From Spirogloea muscicola (Eukaryota; Streptophyta; Zygnematophyceae; Spirogloeales; Spirogloeaceae): a DNA stretch of 64,000 nucleotides. The translations under genes were made by a program, and so were the position numbers. The notes beneath the pieces were generated by a model. It searched no databases. It saw only the letters and a program-made list of their open reading frames with translations, and was not told where the DNA came from. Shown here one piece after another: positions 1 through 11,718 of this stretch (its first letter is position 1; each line of letters opens with the position of its first letter). The DNA lies in the NCBI GenBank assembly GCA_009602725.1, contig WELB01000010.1:593033-657032 (forward strand), written 5' to 3'.

Positions 1-1152
1 AGAGCAACCACAGTTGGTCATCTTGCACCTCCCTCACACGTCCAGCAGAAGAAACGCCAGTAGATAGCATGGACAAAGTTTGCAAGCTAGGGCGATTGGT
101 GCTCTGGCCCGCTACCAAGGCTCAGTCAGGCGCCCTTGGTCAGCTGCTGCACGCAACGTGAGCTGGGCAAATGCCTTCCCCAAGCTGGACGGCTCCCAGT
201 GGCCTGCACAGCTCGAGAACGCGGCTCCTATTAGGCAGGTAGCCCGCTTGAGCACGAGCCTTTCATAACAGGTGACAGCCAAGGTGGCAAGAGGGTGGAG
301 TTGGCCAGCCAAACTCGTTCCAAACACAGGGCGGCAGTCGGGAGTGGCCAAGGCATCTCACAGCCCTCGCTCCCTCTGGATGCGCTTGTCGGCCCTGTTG
401 GCGCCCTCGTCAATTCTTCTCGAGCTGGCTTCTCACAGGCCCCTTTGGGAGAGGGACTGTCTTTCACCCGCTTCCAGGAACCCAGTCTCTCTGACCTGAG
501 GCTGCTTAGCAGGGGTTACTGAGTGCTTCGTAGCTACTTCGCTTCTTTTCTGTAGCCTTGTTTAGTTTGCACTCGCCTCTGCTTGAACTGTGTATTGGCT
601 TGAATTGGCCTCCCTTTTCATTTCATGCGCCCCGCGCGCCTTTCTTTTCTGTGCTTGTTGTTCTTCGTACTTCCCCTGGCCCCTTCTCGTCCTTTGTACA
701 TTCTTTTCTGGGCTGGCTTTTTCCAGCCCCTATCCTCAATGGGCGAGCCCTTCTCTCTTTCAGGACGAGCTTATTTGCCTAGTGGGGCCGACAGTGGGCC
801 AGTCCGGGGAGAGCTGCTTCGCCTTTGCCCCCTGCGAGCTGGCCCCGCCACGCGTCGTGACTGTGCACGTGGCAGAGCCGCGAGGGGCTGCGCTGACGAG
901 GCGAGGTTGCCCCAAGAACGGGGCCGCTGCGCCGTCCGATGCAGATAAGGCGGCCCGGTCGTGGGATACCCAACATCCGACGGTCGCCCGGGTGCCGGCG
1001 CTGCCCGCTTGTGGCCAAAAAAATGAAGGAGCTCACCGTTCACCTGGCTGGCTTCTACAAGCGCTCTTTCCACATCAGCAGCCGCAGTCTGTGCTTCGTT
1101 TCGGCCGTCACCGCGGAACGGCTGCTAACGGCCGAGTGTGGCGCGCACTTCG
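1..1152. repeat. Repeat-rich stretch before the first gene
   Basis: I see no convincing gene here. Positions about 455-760 recur in inverted orientation at about 49505-49720. Positions 554-641 are a short element also found around 50790-50890 (-), 22190-22270 (-), 29230-29335 and 37500-37615. Positions 1037-1086 resemble the end of the 290-bp repeat at 52940-52985. The long open frames across this stretch have no recognisable protein similarity and are probably chance products of GC-rich repeats. Confidence 0.75.
554..652 (+). mobile_element. Short interspersed element (about 88 bp) with an 11-bp direct repeat
   Basis: The element runs from an AGCC start to a GCGCGCC end and is bounded by TTCTTTTCTGT at 543-553 and again at 642-652. 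The inverted long repeat at 49505-49720 has the same flanks but only one copy of that 11-mer (49617-49627) and lacks the element. This is the pattern of a filled and an empty insertion site. An almost identical element body is present at about 50790-50880 (-). No coding capacity is visible. It could be a SINE or MITE-like element, or the empty site could have arisen by deletion between the direct repeats. Confidence 0.6.
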
Positions 1153-1890
1153 ATGGCGTCCTGGGGGCTGGCGGCCGGCGGCGGCGGCGCCGCGGCGGCC
1201 GCACTGCTTGCGGCCGAGAAGAAGGGCTTCTTCCCGCGCGGCGGCCTGCTCGACTGGCTGGACGGCGCGTTCACGCGCGAGAGCGCCATCGGCGGCGAGA
1301 GAGACCCCGGTGAGGCGTCCTAGCCGCTCTACGCGCGCCAGCTTGTGCTGTGATCCGCTTGGCATTTTTGCTGGGTCAGGCGTACATTTTGTCTGATCTG
1401 ACAGGCAGCTCGTCATCCTGCTCTGTAGAAAGTATGCACCTGCTATGTAGCTTGCAAGGTGAGAGAAACATGGAATGGGTGTCACACTCACGGCTACAGT
1501 CCTTTAAGATTCACTGATAAGATAAGAAGCCAGCTTCTTAGCTCACAATGCGTGGCGATTGTTGTTGCATTGTGTTGTTGCATGTTCAATCAGCCACCAG
1601 ATTAGTGCATGCAGGTTCCTGAGGAACTCCCCGGGCCCTGTTTCGTATGGCCTGATAGACGCTCCACTTTGATGCCAGTGCTCAAGAAGGCGGAAGGCAA
1701 GTCGGGATCCAAGCAGCCAACACCCAAAAAACCGGCACCCAAGGTGCGAAATGTGCACCTTTGCTGAGCACTCACATGCATGACTAGCTGGCCTTCTGAA
1801 TGCTGAGGACATTTTAACACAGAATTCCTGCTTGACTGTATTACAATCTTGTGCACCACCTGGCAGCAAAAACCGGCTGCCAAGAAGTAG
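1153..1890 (+). CDS. Small basic protein of unknown family, three or four exons (tentative)
   Basis: I do not recognise this gene. Exon 1 (1153-1309) is very GC3-rich and encodes an Ala/Gly-rich start followed by a KKGFFPRGGLLDWLDG segment. It ends at a good GTGAGG donor. Exon 2 (1615-1743) and exon 3 (1867-1890) join in phase and give a Pro/Lys/Ala tail ending KPAPK-QKPAAKK-stop, typical of basic nucleic-acid-binding tails. The phase from exon 1 to exon 2 does not fit directly. A mini-exon near 1404-1423 (after ctgacag, before GTAGAA) would repair it. It converges on AUG7. It may instead be a chance assembly of open frames. Confidence 0.35.
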
Positions 1891-2229
1891 CGGCACCTCC
1901 AACGCTACACTGAGACATACATGGTGGAGGATACCCACAAGGATCTGTATCTTGACTGCCAGGCTGAGCTCCAGTGCCACCAGCACTGGCTTCTGTTGTC
2001 TACTCGAGCTGATTTACGTACTACCTACCTGCAGCAGTTTCTCACTTGAGTAGACCTGCAGCATTTTCAAATTCTTTGAGGGCGGAGCGTGCCACCCCCT
2101 TTGTTTATTTTGGTAGTCCTCGGTCTTGACTAGGCAATGTGGTGATCCAATCATGTCGTTTGGCGTGTTACATCACAGACATATACTGCTTCAGAGCACA
2201 GAAAGTCAAGGGCCTTGATGTTGCTTTCT

Positions 2230-4494
2230 TCAGCGATTTAGTCTCTTCAAGTGCCCAGAGGCACTCAGTGTCCTTATATCCCTGTCTAGATTGACTATCT
2301 CAGAATTGCTGCAGACAGTGAGTCTCTCCAATGACATGTTGCCTGCACATGACTTGTCTTCCGCTGGGGCAGGCAGTTTGCCTTGGGCAACTCTGAGAGT
2401 ATCCAGGCCTAGCAGTAGCTGCAGTTCACGCCATTCCAAAAAACAGAGCAGACGGAAAAGTTACAAGGTGTGGGCTCAGGAAATATATGTTCAGAATGCA
2501 AGAAACTGGAAACAACTCTTGGCGGGCAGCAGCAGGTACCTGTGTTAACATCTTATAGGATTTATGTACATGCTTTGCTGCAGGTCCTATGCCATGAAGC
2601 TGGGGTAGCTTGGTTGTAGCCAGAGAAGACACCCTTTCCTGCCAGACCAACGCAATGCATCAGAGCCCCTGGCAGCTGGAGAGTTGCAGAGGAGTTGCTT
2701 AAAATGGCACAAGTAGACTGCACCAAAGTGACGATGCTTGCCTGTGGGAATGCTTGATTGCAGCAATCTACAGCGGATAAGAAACCCTGTAGCTGCCCTT
2801 CGACTTCCGCATTTGCCGCGGTGTTATCATAGCTCACAAGCTCTGGTCCCTGCCTGACAACATGCCAGCAACAAAAGCAGTCGGCGAGTCTGCATGAAGT
2901 TGTCATTGGTGAAACCTCCCAATGTCCACCCTGTGTTTCGATTGCATCAATTACAGTGAAGGTTGCCAGCTTTCTCCACCACAAATAGCGAAGTTGCGTC
3001 ATATAAAGAAGAACTGCACCTGTAATTTGAGCTCAACAAGGTCATCCTCCCTCTCCTTGAGAATCTCCTCACACTTCTTGAGCTCTGCAATCTGCTTCTC
3101 CAGATCTGGATGACCAATGCTGGACATTCTGCAACAGATGAATAATAGTGGTCAATTACTAAAACAGCTGACAATGGAGTAATAAGAGAACAAGCCAAAG
3201 GTTCCTGTATGGTACTGTTATCAGCAAATAATTCAGAAGTTCCTACAAATTATAGCAATGGGTTGATGAATACTATGGCCCACATAGACTAAAAGTAGAC
3301 GGGTGGATAAAACAAGGAGAAGTGACCCACAGAGGCAGGCTGTGCTGGCTGACATCTGGGGGAAACAGATCAAGCTTGGTTGTGGTAACACGGCCATATT
3401 CCTGTCCAATAAGATCTATCAGCTCAATGTCTTTCTGTGTCTGGTCGTCAACACTGGCACCAAGCATACATGAGGCATTTGTAAGTAATGGCTCACCACC
3501 GGTCAGTCGTCCTAAGTGAGCTGGAGCATTCAGATTTGACACATGGGAAAATTGCACTTTATGTGATAGCATCAGAGACAGCCAATCGCTTCAAACATAC
3601 CTCTGGGTAAGTGCAACAGATTGGATATGGATTATGGAATAAGGCTACAGCAGACATTCCCTTACCTCCAACCACCCTTGTCAGTATACTTGCTGGCCAT
3701 CACGAGGTTTGCCACTGAGAAGAGGAAGTCCGCTTTCTTATGAAATGATTCTGAGCCCTGCAATTGAAGTGGATAAACATCACTCTCCTGTGTGGTCCTC
3801 AGCAAAAACCTCTCATCGTGTAGGCTCGGCAATCATGCTCAAGGAGCTTACGCAAAATACTCTGGTTGCTTGATTGCGATGGTCCAAAGCAGCCCCATGA
3901 AACTTATCGACCAAGATAGTCATCTTGTTATATGACAAGTGAGAAGTTGATGCATTTGGCCTTCTTTGACCTGCAAGCTCTCTATCTCCTCGAAGTCGGA
4001 GAAGCCAAGGATGCGGGCTGACGTGACCAAGCCTGTGGGCGGCATGCCAAGTGAAATAAGTCAGTCGTATCACGAAGATCGATGTCCAGGAATGGAGCAA
4101 GAGTCTGCTGACAGGTGAGGAAAGCCATGCATTCAAATCCGCTCATCTCTTTACCAGGCGTGTCTACTTCGTCTGCCCACCCGTGCTTGTCAGCAGCTTC
4201 TCCGAGCAAGCTGTTGTTGCAGTATGTTAGACGCTATGCAGTCATGTTAGAGTTGTGACGTTGTCGGGTCGTCAAGAGTGTGAAAAACCATCACTCCAGC
4301 TCTCATCCGCATCGCCCTAGCGATGAACATGGCCATCCAAGCGTGACTGCGTATTGAGTTTGGGACCTGCTGAAGAGCCAGGCCAGCAGCTGGTAATGCG
4401 TCTCGCCCGGGTACAGGAGCGCCTCCAGCGGGGCCAGGGGCCCGCTGTATCCAAGCAGCTGCAGATGGTACTGCAGCCGCAGCACGGTGTCCAT
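2230..4494 (-). CDS. AUG7: Augmin complex subunit 7 (AUG7/HAUS7-like)
   Basis: This is a subunit of the eight-protein augmin complex, which recruits gamma-tubulin to existing microtubules for branched nucleation in the spindle and cortex. Nine exons: 4367-4494, 4113-4210, 3971-4017, 3676-3757, 3331-3520, 3020-3128, 2742-2849, 2540-2638, 2230-2418, giving about 349 aa, close to the plant AUG7 length. Recognisable family stretches are ALLYPGETHYQLLAWLF near the N-terminus, KDIELIDLIGQEY, LFPPDV, KLPQLHGIGPAAKHV and LDRDIRTLSASG at the end. The intron after 2742 starts with GC (CAG|GCAAGC). The donor of exon 4 is uncertain: AG|GTAAGG at 3666 is the stronger signal but breaks the frame, while G|GTGGTT at 3676 keeps it. 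Confidence 0.85.
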
Positions 4495-6793
4495 CGGGCG
4501 AGCGGTTGCCAGGCCGCGAGCAAGGCGGCGTGTAACGGCGGCGGCAGCGGCGGCGAGGAAGGCGCGAAGCTGGTGGAGCTTCCCTCCGCGAGTGTGCCGC
4601 TTTTAAACGCGCAGTTTCCCGCTTATGCAACGGCCACCACTAGCTTCCCCGGCGATGCTCCGGCTCTCCGTCAAAGAAAGAAAGCGCGGCCAGATTGACT
4701 GGTGGCTGTGAGATGCCAGCCCAAAGGAAGGGTCAAAGTCTGAAGGAGCCGGATGGAGCAGAAAGCAAGATACGAAGTGCCAAGACGTCAAGCTGTCCAA
4801 CTTGTCTGTGCTCACTCGTGGGTAGTAGCCCCCACCGTCACTAATACACACTTCATTCTCCTCCAGTCGTAGTCGCCCTTTCAGACCTTCTGCATTTCTT
4901 AGTTCCTACGTATCCATTCCTTTGGGCTGGCCTCTCACAGCCGTTGCTTTGCATTGGAAGAGCTGTTTCGTACTCTTTTCTGCCCCGCTTCCTAAGCCCC
5001 TAACCCTAAACCCTAAAGCCTAGGTCTTCGCTCCACGTTGCCCCAATGTTTGCACATTTTTAACTTTGCATGGACAGTCCATTGGCTCCGCTTGGCCTCC
5101 ATTTCACTTTATGAGCACCGCCGCACTCTCTTGTGAAGCGGTCGTCGCGACCAGCGGGCCCCAGCCTGTGCAGGCCTGGACAGCTAGCGTCAATGAGATA
5201 AAAGGCGCGTGGCGTGCTTATGATGGAAGTGAGGCCAAGCCGAGCTAGTGATTGTTGATGCAATGGAAGTGCAACAGGCAAATGTAGAGTTTGGGCTAGC
5301 GCGCACGGAAGCTCTTCTGAACGGAAGCGACAGCACAAGCGGAGCGCAAAGTCATATAGTGGTCCTCCATCCTCCAGCGTCTTGCACAGCAGGTCGGCAA
5401 GCGTTTCCGTAGTTGGGGGGCAGTTTGCGGCATACTGCAGGCGTGCTACAGGAGCAGCTCTCGCTAAGCCTGCAGCGCTTGCAGTCTCTGGCCCTTCATC
5501 AGCATGCTCCGCGCGCTATAACTCGGCCACCGGCTTCCGCAGTAGTAGTGCTCGGGCTGCCCAAATTAGCGTATCCAAATTGTATGTGCTCATTTGTGGG
5601 AACAAAAAGCCTCCTTTTCGCCCTGACATCGTCTGCATTCATGAGCTGCCACAGATCTCCGGAGCCCACCCGTTTTAGGCTGTCTCGGCTGTCATGCAAA
5701 GGCAAAGGCAGTGCAACGAATGTTGCTGCACAGAGGAGAACCCAAATTGCTGAGTGCTAAGCGCTGCCGTGTTGGGGCTCACCCCTTGACATTGTCTGTT
5801 TCTTTTGGGCTGGCCTTCCACATGCATCGCCTCCTTTGAGTGCTCGTGAATGAAGCTGGAGGCCACATCTAGCTAATGCACCAATCAACAGGATGTGCAA
5901 AGACTGGGGTTACACAGATCGAAAAGCACTAGGCTAAGAGGGGCTAAAGATACAGGACAGCCAATTTCATTGGCTTGATGTGGCCTCCCCATTCGTCTGT
6001 ATGCACTCATAAGGAGGCGATGAATGTGGAATGCCAGCCCAAGAGAACCTGACAAGGTCAAGGGGTGAGCTCCAAGACGGCAGCACTCAGCAGAATGAAG
6101 TGACTACCACATATAGCCCCTCAGCAATTCCTAGGCAAGATGGGAGAGAAGTGGAGGGGCCCTGGGGGAGGCGATGGCACTCTCACCAGCGTCGCCCCAA
6201 GCCCTGGCCCTCCTGGCCTGCCCATCACGGGCTGCCACACCTGGTGCAGGCCATCATCTCGGTTTTGTACACCTTTGTACACTGCATCACCTCTGCCACT
6301 ATCTACACAATCTCCTCCGCACTCGGCTGGCTTTGACAGCTGCACCTGAGTAGCAATAGCAATTGTATAGTACATACTAATAATCTCTTCTGTCAGCAAC
6401 GGCGTCAACCCAGGGTCGGTCATGTCCAACAAAGTCGATGTGTGGGCTCCAACACGAGCTGGACTACTCCATCAAAAAATTCTAGCATGCACTGTGGTTT
6501 GATGTTTTTCGACATAGAAGGCACCAGCTTCACGCTGCCATGCTTAGCCCCTCACACTGTAAGATGCCGCTATTCCTAAGCTAAGTGCCGATGCTTGAGG
6601 CGATACAATGGTTGAATCTCAATGCATTCATCTCCAGCGAGCTACAACCAGCACTCTGGAGGCGGAAGTCTCACCAGGAAAAACACATAATACAGATCTG
6701 CAGCAATTGAAGGCCATGTAGGCATTGTATCATATGGCATTGTTTGTCTAGTACAACTGGTCCCTCTAATTTGAGGGGTCAACCCGCTAGCTA
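4495..6793. repeat. Intergenic gap with dispersed repeat copies, no gene seen
   Basis: Between AUG7 and the TFIIE-beta 3' end I find no supported gene. About 4920-4945 has the GGCTG...CAGCC hairpin module. About 4998-5020 holds two to three CCCTAAA telomere-type units. About 5076-5130 is a diverged copy of the GGCCTCC...GCGC module. About 5430-5610 is a copy of the longer repeat that ends in the GTGCTCAC..GTGGG motif. From 5620 to 6790 I see only unassigned AT-richer sequence. Confidence 0.65.
4998..5020 (-). repeat. Interstitial plant-type telomeric repeat
   Basis: The + strand reads CCCCTAACCCTAAACCCTAAAGCC, i.e. two to three units of the (TTTAGGG)n telomere motif used by most plants and many green algae. 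A degenerate forward copy (TTTAGGGTTTCGGG) lies at about 45829-45842. The array is short, so it is an interstitial relic and not a chromosome end. Confidence 0.7.
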
Positions 6794-8273
6794 TCACATT
6801 GCATTCTGGAAATGTACATCGTTGAATAACTCTGGCATGTGAGCGTTGGTGACCTTCATCCTTGCGGTCATCTTCCGCTGTTTCTGCTTGGGCTTAGGCT
6901 GTTGCTTCCTAACAGCAGCCATCATCTGGCGACGGGCTGGATCAGACACCGGCTTAATGCCAGCCTTAATCAACTCTCGCTCAACATCTACAAATTCCCG
7001 AGGAAGCTCAATGCTCCTGAGCAGTTGCTTCAGGTCGTCTTCCACTTTAAAACCCATGAGTTTCGGATCGTTGGGATACACTACCTCTTCGTTATTGTCT
7101 GTATTTGTTATTGCCCAAATCTGGCCAGCTGCTTTGAGTTCCTGTCGCAGCAAAGGCAAGGCAATGACCGTTTGACAGAATGCAAACAACCATGATAGTG
7201 GCTCTTGCATAGCCAGTCCACAGCAATCACAGGCAATAATAGGTGGTGACCACTAAGGGAATAAGCCCAGGCGTTGACTGACCTGGACATCATTCAGAAC
7301 CCCTGGATACGCGTCCTTGATGTCAGCAATAGGGGTTCCATCCAAGATTTGCCGTATGAGTTTCAAGAGCTGCTCCTTGTTTTCCAGTTCATGCTTGGCC
7401 TGGTCACGATGATGAATGTGAGCTGAAGAACGATAAGTGTGAGGAGATGACATGATGGCAGACAAGCAACACGGTCTCAAACAGCAAAAAAGACGTGCAC
7501 TTGCGTCCAAAGTTGCTGCTCCTTCTCAGGGGCAAACAAGAGGGGCCGGCATCCTTCGGGGCCAACTGCTTGCCTTGTAAGAGTATCGCGTGCCATCAAA
7601 GGCGACCTTGACATTAGCCTTCAGATTCTCCTGAAGTTCTTTGTTCTTATCAATATCAACATAGAGGGTGCTATATATCTCCTGCGTTGTGAATGCCTTC
7701 CTCTCCTGACACATCCAGATGAGTCATGACTGCGTGAGCTGGTTGGCATATGCAGCAATGCTTGCTGCTGCTTGCTTCCCTGTGCATCATGATTTGGAGT
7801 CGCTTCTCCGCACAACGTCGCCCTTGTTGACATCATTATCAGCGTATACGAGAAGAAGTGACGGCAAAGACCTTGTCATCATTCTGTAGTTGTGACCACA
7901 GAAGATTGTATGGTGCCCACTGAAGTAGACCAGCGACAGCGTCACTCACTAGCAGCAGAAGATCGATGACTTTCTTCATCTGTGCTCCAACAGGTAGCCG
8001 GCGTACGTTCTCCATCTGGACGTACTTGTCGCTCTCCTGTAGGAACTTGTACTTGGCCATCTGTTGCTGGTGCTGGGCGCCATATGCAGAAACCTGCTGG
8101 ACGGCGGGCTTGCTGGCAAAAACCTTCGTGGTCGTGACAATCGATACCGTCGCCACGGGCGGGGCCGCCCCGGCGGGCTTCCGCGTCGCCGCATCTTTGG
8201 AGAGCCGCTCGGCTGCATCCTTGGCGAGGCGCTCCTGCTGCTTGTTGAACTTGGCGAGCTGCTCCCGCAACAT
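6794..8273 (-). CDS. TFIIEbeta: Transcription initiation factor TFIIE subunit beta
   Basis: This is the beta subunit of TFIIE, which with TFIIE-alpha recruits and regulates TFIIH at RNA polymerase II promoters. Four exons in phase: 7950-8273, 7574-7705, 7283-7399, 6794-7141, giving 306 aa. The start at 8273 gives MLREQLAKFNKQQERL, the same kind of start as plant TFIIE-beta. The in-frame ATG at 8303 is less likely. The middle contains the two winged-helix regions (KAFTTQEIYSTL...NVKVAFDGTRYSYK and QLLKLIRQILDG...IADIKDAYPGVL), then LKAAGQIWAIT and VEDDLKQLLRSIELPRE, and a Lys/Arg-rich tail ending in TNAHMPELF. The intron after exon 2 has a GC donor (AAG|GCAAGC). It is divergent from ClpR3. Confidence 0.93.
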
Positions 8274-8611
8274 GCCCCGCAGGATGCAGCGGGCGCGCAC
8301 CAAGCTGGCAGAGAAGGGGCGCCGGCGCAGGAAGGCCGGCCGCCTCTGCCGGCGCCGGCCACGGCCCGCGGCGCGGGCGCGGCGCCGGCGTTGGGCTGCG
8401 GCGCTGGGGCGCCGAACTGAGAATGACAGACATTACAGACCAACCCCAATGGATTTTATAGACCGGTGGCACGCCACAGCCCGCAGCAGTGAAACTGGCG
8501 AAACGACGGGATGGCGTAGACGACGTCCGCCTCAAGGCTTGAGGGCATTGCTAGCGGCAGGGCAGAGAGAAGTACAAGTAAGCTCTTCCACAGAAGCGTC
8601 CCCCTTATTAG

Positions 8612-8702
8612 TCTCCCCCTTAGCCAGCTCATTACCCAGTTGACAGGACATTTGTAAGGTTAGAGTTGGCCTCCCTTTCAATTCCATGCGCACCGCGCGC
8701 CT
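8612..8702 (+). repeat. Dispersed repeat module upstream of ClpR3
   Basis: About 90 bp here recur nearly unchanged at 13282-13372, just before APH-1, and in inverse at about 50361-50455. Shared pieces include AGCCAGCTCATTA, CAGTTAACAGGAC or close variants, and GGCCTCCCTTTCAATTCC followed by ATGCGCACCGCGCGCC. The right half is the same as the end of the element at 554-641. The left half is different, so two subfamilies share one 3' end. Confidence 0.8.
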
Positions 8703-8993
8703 TTTTCTCTCACAGAGAGACGGCCCGCGATGTTCATGAATTGGAAAGGGGTGGCCAATGCAAGCGAATACATTGTCCAAAGAGCAGACACCGGGATGGT
8801 GGGGTGGCAGAAAGCCTGCCCAGCTGTAGGTTTAGGGTTCAGCAAAAGGTTAACAGTGGGACTGATGAGCTGNCGCCGCGGCAGCTGGGACGGCCGCGGC
8901 CCGGGTGCCTCGTCCCTGCGGCCGGGCTTGCACCTGGGGCGGCCAGGAGCCGGGCGCCTCGCAGGCGCGCATGCTGGCCGCTCGAGGTGGACC

Positions 8994-11171
8994 ATGTCCG
9001 TGGTCTCCCGCCGCTCCAGCGCCGTGCTACCGCCGTTTCAGGATGCGTTCCTCCCCTGGCTGGAGATGGCAGCCGCCTCGGAGGAGGGCCAAGACCAGCT
9101 GAGCGACGCAGCCAAAGGCAATTACGACGGCCCGCCGCTCCTGGACATCGCGGCAGCGAAGATGGTGCAGCGGCAGATGACGGCGCCTGCACAGGTGGAG
9201 AGGGGCGGCAACTACGGCGAGCACCGGCCACGGCGGCCCCCGCCTGACCTGCCTTCCCTTCTCCTCAACAGCAGGATTGTGTACATCGGCATGCCAGTAA
9301 GCGTGGACTGCCTGTAGGGTCCAATTGCACCACGGGTGGAATCACAGCCTGACAAAATCTAATAGGGTTGCCTCTTGTTCTTGATGATTGTACCATCCTG
9401 CTGAAGGTTGTCAGGGCTTCCCTAGAGGTGCTCTGATGGTGTATTTGCCTAAAAAGCAACCCTCCTTATGAAACAGCCGTGAATTGACTTCATACACTGA
9501 TCTCAAGGCTTTGTGGTCTTCTTCGATCATAGGAAAATGAATGAAATTATCAATCAATTGTGATGACCTATCTAGCGAGATGTCTGCATCTTTTTGTACA
9601 GCACTGATAAGGATTCACAAGGGTACTGGTATGTCGACTGCAGCTTGTACCGGCTGTTACAGAATTGGTCATTGCTGAGATTCTCTATCTCCAGTGGCTA
9701 GACCCAAGACAGCCAACCTATATCTACATCAACTCCACTGGGACGTCACGTGCTGATGGTGAAACAGTATGTCTCCAAGCAACATGCATGGCTCGGCAGA
9801 ACATATTACTCGGAGGTTCGGAACCATGCATCTCAGCGGCATGTGATGTTTCATATTCCTGTGTGAAAATTTTTATGTATATGGACACTGTCTTCTACTT
9901 GGCTGAGTCTTCAGGTTGGCATGGAGACAGAAGGCTTTGCCATCTATGACACCATGAGACAAGTCAAAAACTCGGTAAGTGACGATTTGGCACAGCTACA
10001 GCTTTCTACCTAGGTGAAGAGTTAAGGGAGCATACAAGCTATAGGAGTTGGAGCGTAGTCTGATCCCATGGCTGAGTCTTGGATTGAGTAGCTGAGTGTG
10101 AGACATTGTAGGTGTTCTAATTTTCTGGACGCACAGTCAGAGGAGAAGCACTACTGCACCTGAAGTGGTTGACTGCCGCTTGGCTTGCATTCAGATTCAA
10201 ACTGTGGGCGTAGGAGCTGCTATTGGTCAGGCCTGCCTTCTTCTTGCAGCTGGTGAAAGAGGCCGCAGATTCATGCTCCCTCATGCCACAGGTGGTTGAG
10301 ATGGCCTCCTCTTCGGACGACGTTTTAGTAGTCTGTGATAGAAGTGGAAGATAGGTTCCTTGGTAAATATACACAAAAGCTGCAACAATGTCATTAGGCT
10401 TATTGCCAGCATTGACTAGTTGCCATATGTTTTTCAGCCATGATTCAGCAGCCACGCTTGCCCTCAACTGGCCAGATGAGTGCCATTGATGTTCACATCC
10501 GAGCAAAAGAGGTACGACACGTACCCCAACTTTTGATGGCATTGCTGTCGCACGTGAGTGACGCTACTTCCTTGCAGTAATTGCCAGGCTTCTTCTGGAT
10601 GTCACTTCTGGCCTCACACTGAAGTTGGCAATGCTTTTACTCGCTAGGTTATCAACAATCGGGATTGCCTTGTGAAGCTCTTGGCACGTCACACAGGCAA
10701 TGTAAGGCATTGTTCGGCCTCCATAGAGGAACCATGGGCTGCTTTGCAAAGCGAGGTCTCGTACAGGGTCTTGTGCACTTCATCTTAATATATGTCAGAT
10801 TTAAAGAGCTGCCAAATTTCATGCGCACTACTGACACTAAATTTCATCTGCTGCAATCAGTCCGTGGAGAAAGTATCGAAAGTCATGGAGAGGCCCTACT
10901 ATATGAATCCTCAGAAGGCCATTGCTTTTGGTGTTGCAGACAAGGTGGGCAGGGATACCAACAACCTTCGTCATCTGTATGTGCTCGTTCATTGCTGCCT
11001 CGTTCACAGTGGTGCAGACTGATCAAGCCTTGTTCTTCTGTGATTGCGCGTCAGGTCCTTTGGAGAGGGCAAGAGGCAATGGCTGACACATTGTCAGCAG
11101 AGGCTTGGGACAAGAATGCGGGCATCCGAGTGGTAGAGCGGCCTATGAATTATGCAAACCCCGCAACATAA
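8994..11171 (+). CDS. CLPR3: Plastid Clp protease non-catalytic subunit ClpR3
   Basis: This is a non-proteolytic subunit of the plastid ClpPR core. Eight exons in phase: 8994-9296, 9644-9766, 9915-9974, 10195-10291, 10438-10511, 10648-10701, 10861-10944, 11055-11171. The fit to plant ClpR3 is close: RPPPDLPSLLLNSRIVYIG, LYLQWLDPRQPTYIYINSTG, GETVGMETEGFAIYD, KVMERPYYM, RILWRGQE-like and FDKNAGI-like ends. The ClpP active-site serine region reads VGAAIGQACLLLAAG with Gly at the Ser position, and the catalytic His position is Gln (MIQQP), as expected for ClpR. The ATG at 8994 is the first safe one. A transit peptide probably begins further upstream, near the N at 8873, so the true start is unresolved. 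Confidence 0.92.
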
Positions 11172-11718
11172 GCTCTCCTGTAGATCTTGACCACATAACA
11201 ATTTGGTTCCCAGAGTCTGGGCCTCATTCCCAGCAGGTCTTTAACCTAAATTGTAATGCCCGTGGTTTCTGTACTGGCTGCGCATATTTTGAAGGAGGTG
11301 GTGGTATAAGTGCATCTCTACAAGCAGACCTCTTGCTCAAATTTCTTTGCTAGTCAAGTGCAGTGAAAGAGGTGTTGAAGTCTGTGTTGCTCATAAGTGC
11401 TAGCTAGTAAGTCGTTTGTTTAAGCCACGTGCATACTAGACTTGGAATACCCCATCTACTTTAGAGAACAAATGTTAGTTGTGGTCATAAGCTGCCAATT
11501 TGAGAAAGCAATCAACTGTGGGCTTACCAGCAAGGAGAAGTGCTGTGCAAAGACACCACATTCCATTTCAAGCAGGTGTCACAAGAATACCACCACTACT
11601 CAAGAGATTCTGCTTCTCTTTGAGATGTAGCAGTCCTTATATCAGGAGCTAAATTTGTACTTGGATGGCCGTTGTAGAAGCCACGCAGTAGCTGAAAGTA
11701 AGAAATCTTCATGCTCCA

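Noticed and set aside
590-1396. A 268-codon open frame at the left end
   Set aside because: It crosses dispersed repeats, has no ATG-supported domain structure, and its Arg/Pro/Ala translation is typical of off-frame GC-rich DNA.
8064-8643. Plus-strand frames over TFIIE-beta exon 1
   Set aside because: These are antisense shadows of a confirmed exon.
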